64,000 nucleotides of DNA, from the NCBI RefSeq assembly GCF_900580675.1, contig NZ_UTBG01000243.1, positions 23,216 through 87,215 of the forward strand, in the 5' to 3' direction. The position numbers and the translations under genes were made by a program. Under the pieces are notes generated by a model, which saw only the letters and a list, made by a program, of their open reading frames with translations, had not been told where the DNA came from and made no database searches. Each line of letters starts with the position of its first letter. The first letter of the stretch is position 1. Of this stretch, positions 26,048 through 34,135 are shown piece by piece. This stretch comes from Pseudomonas viridiflava. GTDB taxonomy: Bacteria > Pseudomonadota > Gammaproteobacteria > Pseudomonadales > Pseudomonadaceae.

Positions 26048-26258
26048 GGTACCGCAGTGATCTCAGGCCGGCGCGACTTGCTCCAGGGCTCGGTCGACTA
26101 ACAGGCCCTGCTAAACAAGGCCCGGAAAAGGTAAACCAACGTAGGATTACCCGGCAACCTCAACGACCTGTGAGAAATTTCCGTTGTAGCAAACCCCTAT
26201 TTCCCGGCTACATTAAAAAACTGCTACCCAAACCACGCGGTTTGGCTTACTCTTTTTG

Positions 26259-26274
26259 CTGTATATAAATACAG
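26259..26274. promoter_or_regulatory. LexA (SOS) box of yebG
   Basis: CTGTATATAAATACAG matches the consensus CTG-TATAT-AN-ATA-CAG with both CTG/CAG ends intact, 44 bp before the yebG ATG. Confidence 0.93.
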
Positions 26275-26317
26275 TAGTCGCAAAAGACAACTATCGTGAA
26301 GGCATGTGAGGTGGTGA

Positions 26318-26578
26318 ATGGCCGTCGAAGTGGTATACCGCAGCAGCCGAGATCTGGAGCGTTTGTTCATGGATAAAGCCGAAGCTGACCGTCATGACAA
26401 AATGCTTGAACTCGCTGAGTTGCTGGCAGAAGTGTTGCAAAAGGCCGTGCCGTCGCTGAGCGAGCAGCAGGTTGAGGAAGCCGGGATCTACATGGCGAAG
26501 AACCGCGATGTATTTGCCAAGGCGTTCAAGAGCCAGCCGGACGCGCTGTCCGAGTTGCTGAACGCAGCGGCGGACTAA
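26318..26578 (+). CDS. yebG: DNA damage-inducible protein YebG
   Basis: An 86-aa protein of the YebG family, which is SOS-induced in E. coli; its molecular role is not known. It begins MAVEVVYRSSRDLERLFMDK, with the family pattern of a short strand followed by KAEADRHDKMLELAELL and further helices. The LexA box directly upstream supports the call and its regulation. A terminator follows. Confidence 0.92.
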   Translation: MAVEVVYRSSRDLERLFMDKAEADRHDKMLELAELLAEVLQKAVPSLSEQQVEEAGIYMAKNRDVFAKAFKSQPDALSELLNAAAD

Positions 26579-26592
26579 AGCCCGAATTGAAC

Positions 26593-26623
26593 AGGCCCTG
26601 AATCACTGATTCAGGGCCTTTTT
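26593..26623 (+). terminator. Terminator of yebG
   Basis: Perfect 13-bp stem AGGCCCTGAATCA / TGATTCAGGGCCT with a 1-nt centre followed by a short T-run, 15 nt after the yebG stop. Confidence 0.88.
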
Positions 26624-26632
26624 AATGCCTGG

Positions 26633-27652
26633 CTATTGATAGAGCAGGCGCTCGGCCAACTCATCCGCCACCCGTGCGGGCGAGCGTTTTTCAGCCTGGG
26701 CGTGGGCAAAGATTTCCGTCAGGCGCGTGCCGATGTTCGACAGGTGCGCGGTGATGGTCGGCAGCTCGGCGCCGCTGTGCTTGAGGGCAACGTAGATCAG
26801 CCCCCCGGAGTTGATCACGTAGTCCGGGGCATAGAGGATGCCGCGCCCTTCCAATTGGTCAGCCACTTGCAGGTTGGTCAGCTGCGCGCTGGCGGAACCG
26901 GCCACGGCGGCGCAGCGCAGTTGGCCGACACTGACGCGGTTGAACACCGCGCCAAGGCCGCAGGGCGCGAGGATGTCGCACGGGGTGCTGAGCAAGGCGT
27001 CATTGGCGATGGGGTGCGCGCCCAATTGCTCCATGGCCAGTTGCACCTTGCCGTGGTCGATATCGCTCACCAGCAGTTCGGCGCCGGCCGCGTGCAGTTG
27101 CTCGGCCAGTGCGTAACCGACGTTGCCCAGGCCCTGAATGGCTACGCGCAGGCCTTCCAGGTTGTCGCTGCCCAGACGGGCCATGGCGGTGGTGCGGATG
27201 CCGCTGAACACGCCCATCGCGGCATGGGGCGAGGGGTCGCCGGATGCGGTGGTGCTGGTGACGAAACGGGTGTGCTGGGCGATACAGTCCATATCCGCCA
27301 CCGAGGTGCCGCTGTCGGTGGCGGTGATGTAGCGTCCATTCAGCTGCTCGATGCAACGGCCAAAGGCTTCAAACAGCGCCGCACGGCTTTCCACATGGGC
27401 CGGGCGCAGGATCACTGCGGTACCGCCGCCCACCGGCAAACCGGCGAGCGCCGCCTTGTAGCTCATGCCTTGGGCCAGGCGCGCGGCATCCGCCACGGCG
27501 CTTTCGTCGTCGGGGTAGGAGAGGTAGCGACAGCCGCCCAAGGCTGGGCCCAGGCGGCTGTTATGAATGGCGATGACCGCCTTCAACCCCGTCACCGGGT
27601 CGATGCTCAGGTGCAGCGATTCAAGGCGGGTGCTGTGCATGAGAGCAAACAT
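26633..27652 (-). CDS. Leu/Phe/Val dehydrogenase-like protein lacking the usual second catalytic Lys
   Basis: A 339-aa member of the Glu/Leu/Phe/Val dehydrogenase family (NAD-dependent oxidative deamination of branched-chain amino acids). The substrate domain has GPALGGCR and SYKAALAGLPVGGG. The nucleotide-binding domain has GLGNVGYALAEQL, followed by SDID. Lys66 of the SYK motif is kept, but the position 12 residues on, normally the catalytic Lys of GGGK, is Thr78 (codon at 27419-27421). Activity may therefore be lost or changed. The start at 27652 has GGGAG 7 nt upstream; a TTG at 27658 is too close to it. Confidence 0.88.
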   Translation of the reverse strand: MFALMHSTRLESLHLSIDPVTGLKAVIAIHNSRLGPALGGCRYLSYPDDESAVADAARLAQGMSYKAALAGLPVGGGTAVILRPAHVESRAALFEAFGRCIEQLNGRYITATDSGTSVADMDCIAQHTRFVTSTTASGDPSPHAAMGVFSGIRTTAMARLGSDNLEGLRVAIQGLGNVGYALAEQLHAAGAELLVSDIDHGKVQLAMEQLGAHPIANDALLSTPCDILAPCGLGAVFNRVSVGQLRCAAVAGSASAQLTNLQVADQLEGRGILYAPDYVINSGGLIYVALKHSGAELPTITAHLSNIGTRLTEIFAHAQAEKRSPARVADELAERLLYQ

Positions 27653-27840
27653 CGTCAAGCTCCCGAATCACTTCTTGTGTAGTCGCCAAGTATAGGCGTG
27701 CGTCAGAAAACTGCAGAAGCACGCTGGAATAAGCCACCCGGTTTTGCAGGCTCTGCGACATAAGCAGGCAGGATATTGCTCAAGCCACTGGACGAAAATT
27801 CCCAGCAAGGCTAAAACGGGGGCATCCGCCGGAGAATGCA

Positions 27841-28644
27841 ATGAATCCCCGCACAGCCTTTTTCGCCTGCCTGGAACGTTCGCCCCCTGCGCTGTTTGAA
27901 GCCGCGCTGTGGATTGCCGCCGAGCACGACCCGGCAGTGCAGCCGCTGCTGATCCTGCAGGACCTCACTGCGCTCGAGCATCAGGTCGGCCTGGGCATGC
28001 CCATGCTGCCGGCGGACGAGCTGGGCCAGCCGCTGTTGCGGCGCATGAATGACCTGGGGTTTGCCCAGGATGAGTTCACGCCGTTACGCCCCGCCGCTGC
28101 CCTGCTGGACCAGGTGCTGCAACGCAAACGCGGGCAACCCCTGGCCATGGGCCTGATTGCGATGGAGCTGGCGCGACGCCTGAATATCCCGATGGCCGGC
28201 GTCAACTTCCCGGGCCACTTCCTGTTGCGTGTACCGGGCGCCGACCACCTGCTGGACCCCTGCGGCGGTCGGCGCCTGTACCCCAACGATTGCCGCGAAC
28301 TGCTGCAACGCCAATACGGCCCGAATCTCAAGCTGCAGGCCGACCACCTGCACACCGCCGAACCGCGCTCGATCCTGCAACGTCTGTCGCGCAACCTGCG
28401 CCAGTTGCACCTCTCGAATGACAACCCGCTGGCGGCGCTGATCGACGCCGAACGTGTGCTGGAGCTGGGCAATGCCAGCGCCGCCGATTACCTCGCCCGC
28501 GCCAGCCTGTATCAACGCCTGGATTGCCCGAATGCCGAGCGTTTTGACCTGGAGCACGCGCTGATGCTCAGCGAAGACCCGATCCAGCGTCTGCGCCTGA
28601 CCGAGCGCCTGGGGCATCTGCCGCCCAATTCAGTGGTGCACTAG
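27841..28644 (+). CDS. SirB1-family transglutaminase-like/TPR protein
   Basis: A 267-aa protein. Residues about 35-170 form the SirB1 (transglutaminase-like core) domain with RKRGQPLAMGLIAMELA and GVNFPGHFLLRV. Residues 185-260 are helical and TPR-like. The domain is widespread in proteobacteria and has no proven activity; the expected catalytic Cys is not obvious here. Its 3' end overlaps the convergent transporter gene by 77 nt. Confidence 0.85.
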   Translation: MNPRTAFFACLERSPPALFEAALWIAAEHDPAVQPLLILQDLTALEHQVGLGMPMLPADELGQPLLRRMNDLGFAQDEFTPLRPAAALLDQVLQRKRGQPLAMGLIAMELARRLNIPMAGVNFPGHFLLRVPGADHLLDPCGGRRLYPNDCRELLQRQYGPNLKLQADHLHTAEPRSILQRLSRNLRQLHLSNDNPLAALIDAERVLELGNASAADYLARASLYQRLDCPNAERFDLEHALMLSEDPIQRLRLTERLGHLPPNSVVH

Positions 28645-29956
28645 GCTGCGGCGAGCGCACTTGAATAATCAATAACGCCGCAATCACCGCCGGAATCGCG
28701 CAGAAGAAGAAAATCTGCTGCACCGGAATGTGCATCGCCAGCAACATGCTGCCAAACAGCGGCCCCAGGATCGAGCCGAACCGCCCCACGCCCAGCGCCC
28801 AGCCCGTCCCCGTGGCGCGCACATGCGCCGGGTAAAAGTTGCTCGCAAACGCGTTCAGCGTCAGTTGCCCACCGATGATGCAGAACCCGGCCGCAAACAC
28901 GCAGGCCACCAGGTAGCGCGGGTTGTCGTGGTTCAGGCCGAGCAAAAGGGTGCACACCGCAGCAGCCGCCAATACGCCGGACAGCAGCCGCACCTTGCTT
29001 TTCAATCGGTCGGCAAACCACGCCATGCCGATAGCGCCCAGGGTGCCGGCAAACAGGAACATCGAGGTCACCAGGTTGGCTTCCTTGAGCGACAGGCCAC
29101 TTTCCAGCAACAGCGACGGCAGCCAGCTGATCATGAAATACAGCAGGATGAGGCTGACAAAAAAGGTCGCCCAAATCAGCACGGTCGGGCGCGCGTAACC
29201 GTTGCGAAACAACTCGACCACGGTCAGCTTGCTGCCCTGCTCCTGCTGGTTTTGCGCGTCGCTGGCTGGCGGCGGTTGCCAGCCGGGCAACATGCGCGCA
29301 GTGACTTTTTGCAGCCGTGCATAGGGAGGTGCATCGCGCAGCAGGCGCGGCAGCGATTCAGGCAGCAACCACAGCAGGAAAGGGAACAGCAGCAACGGCG
29401 TCACGCCGCCCGCGAGGAATACCGCCTGCCAACCGTAGCCCTCGATAAACCCTGCCGCTACAAACCCGCCCGCTGCGCCACCGAACGAGAAGCCGCACGC
29501 CGCCAACGTCACCATCAAGGTGCGCATGCGAGGCGGCGAATATTCCGACATCAATGCCATGGCGCTGGGCATTGCGCCGCCCATGCCGATGCCGCAGATA
29601 AACCGCGCGGCCATCAAGGTCGTCAGCGAGTTGGCGAACACCATCAGCACCGTGAGGCTGGCGTAGATCAACACACAACCAAGCAGGATGCGCCGCACGC
29701 CAAACCGGTCCGCCAGGGGCGTTACCAGCAGCGAGCCCAACGTGAGGCCCAACAGGTTGGCGCTGAACACTGGGCCGAACGCGGCTTTTTCCAGGCCCCA
29801 ATCCTTGGCCAGGGCGGGCACCACATAGCCCAGCACCTGGGCGTCATAGCCGTCGGTTACCAGCAACAGCGCCAGCAACAGGAGAATCAACCACTGATAG
29901 CGCGACACCGGACGGGCGTCGAGTGCCGCGCGAAAGCTGGCAATCTGAGTGTGCAT
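28568..29956 (-). CDS. MFS transporter, aromatic acid:H+ symporter (AAHS) type
   Basis: A 462-aa 12-helix transporter. It has the AAHS marker DGYDAQVLGY in helix 1 (the acidic residue is needed for aromatic acid transport in PcaK), motif A TPLADRFGVRRIL after helix 2 and a long central loop (about 210-245). Lying 48 bp after maiA in the same direction, it is probably the last gene of the hmg operon and may import homogentisate or a related phenolic acid. The last 25 or so residues are encoded opposite the end of the SirB1 gene and look like a run-on tail. Confidence 0.88.
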   Translation of the reverse strand: MHTQIASFRAALDARPVSRYQWLILLLLALLLVTDGYDAQVLGYVVPALAKDWGLEKAAFGPVFSANLLGLTLGSLLVTPLADRFGVRRILLGCVLIYASLTVLMVFANSLTTLMAARFICGIGMGGAMPSAMALMSEYSPPRMRTLMVTLAACGFSFGGAAGGFVAAGFIEGYGWQAVFLAGGVTPLLLFPFLLWLLPESLPRLLRDAPPYARLQKVTARMLPGWQPPPASDAQNQQEQGSKLTVVELFRNGYARPTVLIWATFFVSLILLYFMISWLPSLLLESGLSLKEANLVTSMFLFAGTLGAIGMAWFADRLKSKVRLLSGVLAAAAVCTLLLGLNHDNPRYLVACVFAAGFCIIGGQLTLNAFASNFYPAHVRATGTGWALGVGRFGSILGPLFGSMLLAMHIPVQQIFFFCAIPAVIAALLIIQVRSPQPSAPLNWAADAPGARSGADAGSGLR

Positions 29957-30004
29957 CGCAAGGTACCTGTTATTTTTATAAGGGTGAGGCTGATCAAAAG
30001 CGAT

Positions 30005-30649
30005 TTAGGGCGTGTCAGGGGTATCCGGTTGGTTGGCGGGGTGAGCGTGCACAAACGCCGGATGCTGCGCCGCCAACGCCGCCACGCGCCCGATGCGCGG
30101 GTACGCCGCCAACGGCACCTTGAAGCGCTCCGCCGCATACAACTGCGGAATCAGAAACGCATCGGCCAGACCCGGCTGCTCGCCAAAGCAAAAGCCCGTG
30201 TCGCCAATCAACTGCTCCACTGCCCCCAGCCCCTGGCTGATCCAGTGCCCGATCCATTCCAGGACCTGCGCCTCGTCATGCCCCCACTGGCGCAACAGGT
30301 TCTGGGTGCTGGAGTTGTGCAGCGGGTGGATATCGCAGCCGATGATCGACGCCACCGCGCGCTCATGGGCGCGCGTGGCCAGGTCGTTGGATAGCAGCGG
30401 CACCTGTGGATAACGTTCGTCCAGGTATTCAATGATCGCCGGTGATTGAATCAACAGCTCGCCATCGTCGGTGCGCAAGGCCGGCACGCGGCCTTGGGGG
30501 TTGATCGCCAGGTATTCGGGCTGGCGATTGGCACCGCCGCCCGGCACCAGCAAATTCACGGGAATCGCAGTGAAATCCAGGCCTTTGAGCGCCAGGGCAA
30601 TACGCACCCGGTACGACGAAGTGGAGCGGTAATAGGTATAGAGTTCCAT
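30005..30649 (-). CDS. maiA: Maleylacetoacetate isomerase
   Basis: A 214-aa zeta-class glutathione transferase that isomerises maleylacetoacetate to fumarylacetoacetate using glutathione, the third step after homogentisate. The active-site signature is STSSYRVRIALALKG at residues 9-23, with the thioredoxin-fold cis-Pro in GRVPAL and the C-terminal helical domain. It follows fahA by 12 bp. P. putida calls the orthologue hmgC. Confidence 0.95.
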   Translation of the reverse strand: MELYTYYRSTSSYRVRIALALKGLDFTAIPVNLLVPGGGANRQPEYLAINPQGRVPALRTDDGELLIQSPAIIEYLDERYPQVPLLSNDLATRAHERAVASIIGCDIHPLHNSSTQNLLRQWGHDEAQVLEWIGHWISQGLGAVEQLIGDTGFCFGEQPGLADAFLIPQLYAAERFKVPLAAYPRIGRVAALAAQHPAFVHAHPANQPDTPDTP

Positions 30650-30661
30650 CGCCCTGCCCTC

Positions 30662-31948
30662 TTAACGCGCGGCGACCACCGTGCCACGGCACTCGCCGAA
30701 GCCGATGGAGGCAAACCCTTCGCGGTTGCAACGCGCGCGCAGGATGATTTCGTCGCCGTCTTCGAGGAATTTACGCACCTCGCCGGACGGCAATTCAATC
30801 GGCTTTTTGCCGCCTTCCGTCATCTCCAGCAGGCTGCCGAACTGCCCCGCTTCCGGCCCGGACAGGGTGCCGGAGCCAAACAGATCACCGGCCTGCAACT
30901 GGCAGCCGTTGACGCTGTGGTGCGCGACCAATTGCGCGACGGTCCAGTACATGTGCAGGCTATTGCTCAGGGCCAGACGATGCGCCGGCAGGTTTTGCTC
31001 GCGCATCGACGCGGTGGTCAGTAGCACTTCCAGTTCGATATCCAGCGCGCCGGCCGCCTGGTCACGCGCATCCAGCAGGTACGGCAGCGGTTGCGGGTCG
31101 CCTTCGGGGCGCGCCGGTTGTGCCTTGCGGAACGGTTCCAGCGCTTCGGCCGTCACCACCCAGGGCGAGATCGTAGTAATAAAGCTTTTCGACAGGAACG
31201 GCCCCAGCGGCTGGTATTCCCAGGCCTGGATATCGCGTGCCGACCAGTCGTTGAGCAGGCAGAAACCGGCGATGTGCTCGGCCGCGTCGCCAATCGCAAT
31301 CGAGTCGCCCATGGCATTGCCCTGACCGATCCAGATACCCAGTTCCAATTCATAGTCCAAACGCGCACACGGGCCGAACGTCGGCTCGGTCTGGCCGGCC
31401 GGCAGGGTCTGGCCTTTGGGGCGACGCACCTCGGTGCCCGACGGGCGAATGGTCGAGGCGCGGCCGTGATAACCGATCGGCACATACTTGTAGTTGGGCA
31501 GCAGCGGGTTGTCCGGACGGAACAGTTTGCCGACGTTTTGTGCGTGTTCGATGCCGACGTAGAAGTCGGTGTAATCATTGATTTTTGCCGGCAAGTGCAT
31601 CTGGCAATCGGCGGCGCGGTGCAGCACCTGGGCCTCACGGGTGTGCAGCTTGCTGCCTTCGGCCAACAGCTCCAGCAGGTGCTCGCGCAGCGCCACGCGC
31701 GGGCCACGGCCCAGTTCAAAAAACGCGTTGAGTTGGCCGCCGGCGGTGGCTTCGACCGCGCGGCGCGCTTCACCTTCGAACTCATCGATGGCGGCCTGCA
31801 GATCGAGGATTGCGTCGCCGATCGCCACGCCCGTGCGCGGCGCCGAGCCGTTGATGCTGAACACACCCAGCGGCAGGTTCTGCAAGGGGAAATCGCGGTG
31901 CCCGTTGGCGGAATCGACCCAGCTGCGGGTCAGGGTTGGCTGAGTCAT
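30662..31948 (-). CDS. fahA: Fumarylacetoacetase
   Basis: A 428-aa hydrolase that splits fumarylacetoacetate into fumarate and acetoacetate, ending the tyrosine/homogentisate route. The N-terminal SH3-like domain covers about 1-115. The catalytic FAH domain includes DYTDFYVGIEHAQNVGKLFR, GYHGRASTI, LDYELELGIWIGQGN and the metal region NDWSARDIQ. It lies 3 bp after hmgA. The P. putida name is hmgB. Confidence 0.96.
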   Translation of the reverse strand: MTQPTLTRSWVDSANGHRDFPLQNLPLGVFSINGSAPRTGVAIGDAILDLQAAIDEFEGEARRAVEATAGGQLNAFFELGRGPRVALREHLLELLAEGSKLHTREAQVLHRAADCQMHLPAKINDYTDFYVGIEHAQNVGKLFRPDNPLLPNYKYVPIGYHGRASTIRPSGTEVRRPKGQTLPAGQTEPTFGPCARLDYELELGIWIGQGNAMGDSIAIGDAAEHIAGFCLLNDWSARDIQAWEYQPLGPFLSKSFITTISPWVVTAEALEPFRKAQPARPEGDPQPLPYLLDARDQAAGALDIELEVLLTTASMREQNLPAHRLALSNSLHMYWTVAQLVAHHSVNGCQLQAGDLFGSGTLSGPEAGQFGSLLEMTEGGKKPIELPSGEVRKFLEDGDEIILRARCNREGFASIGFGECRGTVVAAR

Positions 31949-31951
31949 GGG

Positions 31952-33235
31952 TTATCTCCGGTTCGGGTTGAAGGTGGCGGGCAGCGAGGCCCAGCACGCG
32001 TCGTAAGAGGGTTGCAATTGCGGGCATTGCAGCGCGAATTGCGTGGGCCGCAGCACTTGGCTGGTCTCGAACATAAAGGCCATGGTGTTATCGATCTTGT
32101 GCGGTGCAAGGTCCGCGCTGATGGCCTTGGTGCAGGTCTCGCCGTCCGGGCCGTGGGCGCTCATGCAGCTGTGCAGCGACGCACCGCCGGGCAGGAAGCC
32201 TTCGGCCTTGGCGTCGTAGGCGCCCTGGATCAGGCCCATGTATTCGTTCATCAGGTTGCGGTGGAACCACGGCGGGCGGAAGGTGTTTTCGGCCACCATC
32301 CAGCGCGGCGGGAAGATCACGAAGTCGAGGTTGGCCAGGCCATGCACGCTGGTGGGCGAGGTCAACACGGTGAAGATCGACGGGTCCGGATGATCGAAAC
32401 TCACGGTGCCAAGGGTGTTGAAACGGCGCAGGTCGTATTTGTACGGCACGTTGTTGCCGTGCCAGGCCACCACGTTCAGCGGCGAATGGTCCAGCTCGCA
32501 GGCCCAGAGTTCACCGAGGAATTTCTGCACCAGGGTTGTAGGCTGTTTCAGGTCTTCGTAATGGGCAACCGGCGTAAGGAAGTCACGCGCGTTAGCCAGG
32601 CCGTTGCTGCCAATCGGGCCGAGGTCGGGCAGGCGCAGCGGCGCGCCGTGGTTTTCAGCGACATAGCCGCGGGCTTGCGCGTCCAGCAGTTCAACGCGGA
32701 ATTTCAGGCCGCGCGGCAGCACCACGATTTCCAACGGTTCGACGTCGAGCACGCCCAGTTCAGTGGCGATGCGCAGGCGGCCCTGCTCGGGGACGATCAA
32801 CAGTTCGCCATCGGCGTTGAAGAACACCCGTTCCATCGACTGGTTGGCGCGGTAGTTATAGATGCTGATGCCTGACGGCTTTTCCGACGCGGCGTTGGCA
32901 ACCATGCCGACAAGCCCGTCGATAAAGTCGGTCGGCTCGCCGGGAATATCCAAAGGGTTCCAGCGCAGGCGATTTGGCGTCACTGCGCCCAGCGGCCCAC
33001 CGGCCAGTTGCCGTTCCAGCTTGGCGAACGCCGGGTGGTTGGCCGACGGCTGGATGCGGTACAGCCAGGTGCGGCGAGCTTCGCTGCGCGCCACGGTAAA
33101 GGCGGTGCCGGAGAACAGTTCGGTGTACAGCCCATAGGGCGCTTTTTGCGGGGAGTTCTGGCCGACGGGCAGTGCGCCGGGCAAGGCTTCGCTGACGAAT
33201 TCATTGCCGAAGCCCGACAGGTATTCGAGGTTCAT
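31952..33235 (-). CDS. hmgA: Homogentisate 1,2-dioxygenase
   Basis: A 427-aa non-heme Fe(II) ring-cleaving dioxygenase converting homogentisate to maleylacetoacetate. Family blocks include YLSGFGNEFVSEALPGALP at the N-terminus, WHGNNVPYKYDLRRFN in the centre, and the iron-site region MNEYMGLIQG followed by SCMSAHGPD. It is the first gene of hmgA-fahA-maiA-transporter and is preceded by the palindromic operator shared with hmgR. Confidence 0.97.
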   Translation of the reverse strand: MNLEYLSGFGNEFVSEALPGALPVGQNSPQKAPYGLYTELFSGTAFTVARSEARRTWLYRIQPSANHPAFAKLERQLAGGPLGAVTPNRLRWNPLDIPGEPTDFIDGLVGMVANAASEKPSGISIYNYRANQSMERVFFNADGELLIVPEQGRLRIATELGVLDVEPLEIVVLPRGLKFRVELLDAQARGYVAENHGAPLRLPDLGPIGSNGLANARDFLTPVAHYEDLKQPTTLVQKFLGELWACELDHSPLNVVAWHGNNVPYKYDLRRFNTLGTVSFDHPDPSIFTVLTSPTSVHGLANLDFVIFPPRWMVAENTFRPPWFHRNLMNEYMGLIQGAYDAKAEGFLPGGASLHSCMSAHGPDGETCTKAISADLAPHKIDNTMAFMFETSQVLRPTQFALQCPQLQPSYDACWASLPATFNPNRR

Positions 33236-33265
33236 GGATCATCCTCTAACGGAAGTTGTTTTTAT

Positions 33266-33290
33266 CGTAATCCAGTTACGCATAACGTAA
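33266..33290. promoter_or_regulatory. HmgR operator with three half-sites
   Basis: CGTAA-TCCAG-TTACG-CATAA-CGTAA: three copies of the same 5-bp half-site in alternating orientation, each separated by 5 bp, 31-55 bp upstream of hmgA and about 65 bp upstream of hmgR. IclR-type HmgR in P. putida binds a palindrome in this gap; the overlap of two palindromes here is read directly from the sequence. Confidence 0.75.
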
Positions 33291-33354
33291 TTTGATCACT
33301 GTCGACCGTCAAGCTATAAAGACGCCCATTCATCTCTCGGATTCTCGCCCCTCC

Positions 33355-34134
33355 ATGGAAAAGCCCCGCGACACCGGTAAACAGAAAGTCCGCTCGGCCG
33401 AAGTGGGCACCGATATCCTCAAGGCCCTGGCCGAACTGTCGCCGGCCACGTCGCTGTCGCGCCTGGCTGAACATGTGCAGATGCCGGCGAGCAAGGTTCA
33501 CCGTTATTTGCAGGCGCTGATCGCCTCGGGCTTTGCCGAACAGAACACCGCCACCAACCATTACGGCCTGGGCCGCGAAGCGTTGCGCGTGGGCTTGGCG
33601 GCGCTGGGCAGCATGGATGTGCTGAAGGTCGGCGCCCTGCCCCTGGCGGAACTGCGCGACGAACTGAATGAAACCTGCTTTCTGGCGGTGTGGGGCAACC
33701 AGGGCGCGACGGTGGTGCATATCGAGCCCGCCGTGCGTGCGGTCACGGTGGTGACGCAATTGGGTTCGGTGCTGCCGCTGCTCAGCTCGTCCACCGGGTT
33801 GGTGTTCAGTGCGTTCCTGCCGTCGCGGGAAACCGTCGAGCTGCGCGAACGCGAGATTCAAGCGGGTATCGCCCATGCCTTGGCGGACGACCAGGCCTAC
33901 GCCAGCGTGTGCGAACAGATCCGCGAGCGTGGCTTGCACTTTGTGCATGGCCTGCTGATGCCGGGGGTCGATGCCTTGTCGGCGCCGGTGTTCAATGCGG
34001 TCGGGCAAGTGGCGGCGGTGATGACCGTGGTTGGCCCCACCTCGCTGTTCCACGCCGACGAAGATGGCCCGGCCGCCCAGCGTTTGCTGGCGGCGACCCG
34101 GGCCGTGAGCTGGCGGATGGGCTACCAGCCCTGA
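33355..34134 (+). CDS. hmgR: IclR-family regulator of homogentisate catabolism HmgR
   Basis: A 259-aa IclR repressor. The N-terminal winged helix (about 15-75) contains TSLSRLAEHVQMPASKVHRYLQ, and the C-terminal effector domain (about 85-255) includes SSSTGLVFSAFLP. Divergence from hmgA and the shared operator identify it as HmgR, which in P. putida responds to homogentisate. The ATG at 33355 is chosen; the longer frame from 33292 would overlap the operator. It ends 1 nt from the convergent dacB stop. Confidence 0.92.
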   Translation: MEKPRDTGKQKVRSAEVGTDILKALAELSPATSLSRLAEHVQMPASKVHRYLQALIASGFAEQNTATNHYGLGREALRVGLAALGSMDVLKVGALPLAELRDELNETCFLAVWGNQGATVVHIEPAVRAVTVVTQLGSVLPLLSSSTGLVFSAFLPSRETVELREREIQAGIAHALADDQAYASVCEQIRERGLHFVHGLLMPGVDALSAPVFNAVGQVAAVMTVVGPTSLFHADEDGPAAQRLLAATRAVSWRMGYQP

Positions 34135-34135
34135 A

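Larger units (their letters stand above)
25778..26317. other. Long gap between psiE and yebG
   Basis: A 540-bp stretch with no supportable gene. It holds the psiE leader with a palindrome at 25834-25847, a composite REP element at 25915-26047, and the yebG promoter region with a LexA box at 26259-26274. The part from 26048 to 26250 shows nothing I recognise. Confidence 0.6.

Noticed and set aside
28730..30394. 554-codon open frame opposite the AAHS transporter and maiA
   Set aside because: Gln/Arg/His-rich shadow covering two real genes.
31091..32875. 594-codon open frame crossing hmgA and fahA antisense
   Set aside because: It spans two well-defined genes and their boundary on the other strand; compositional artefact.
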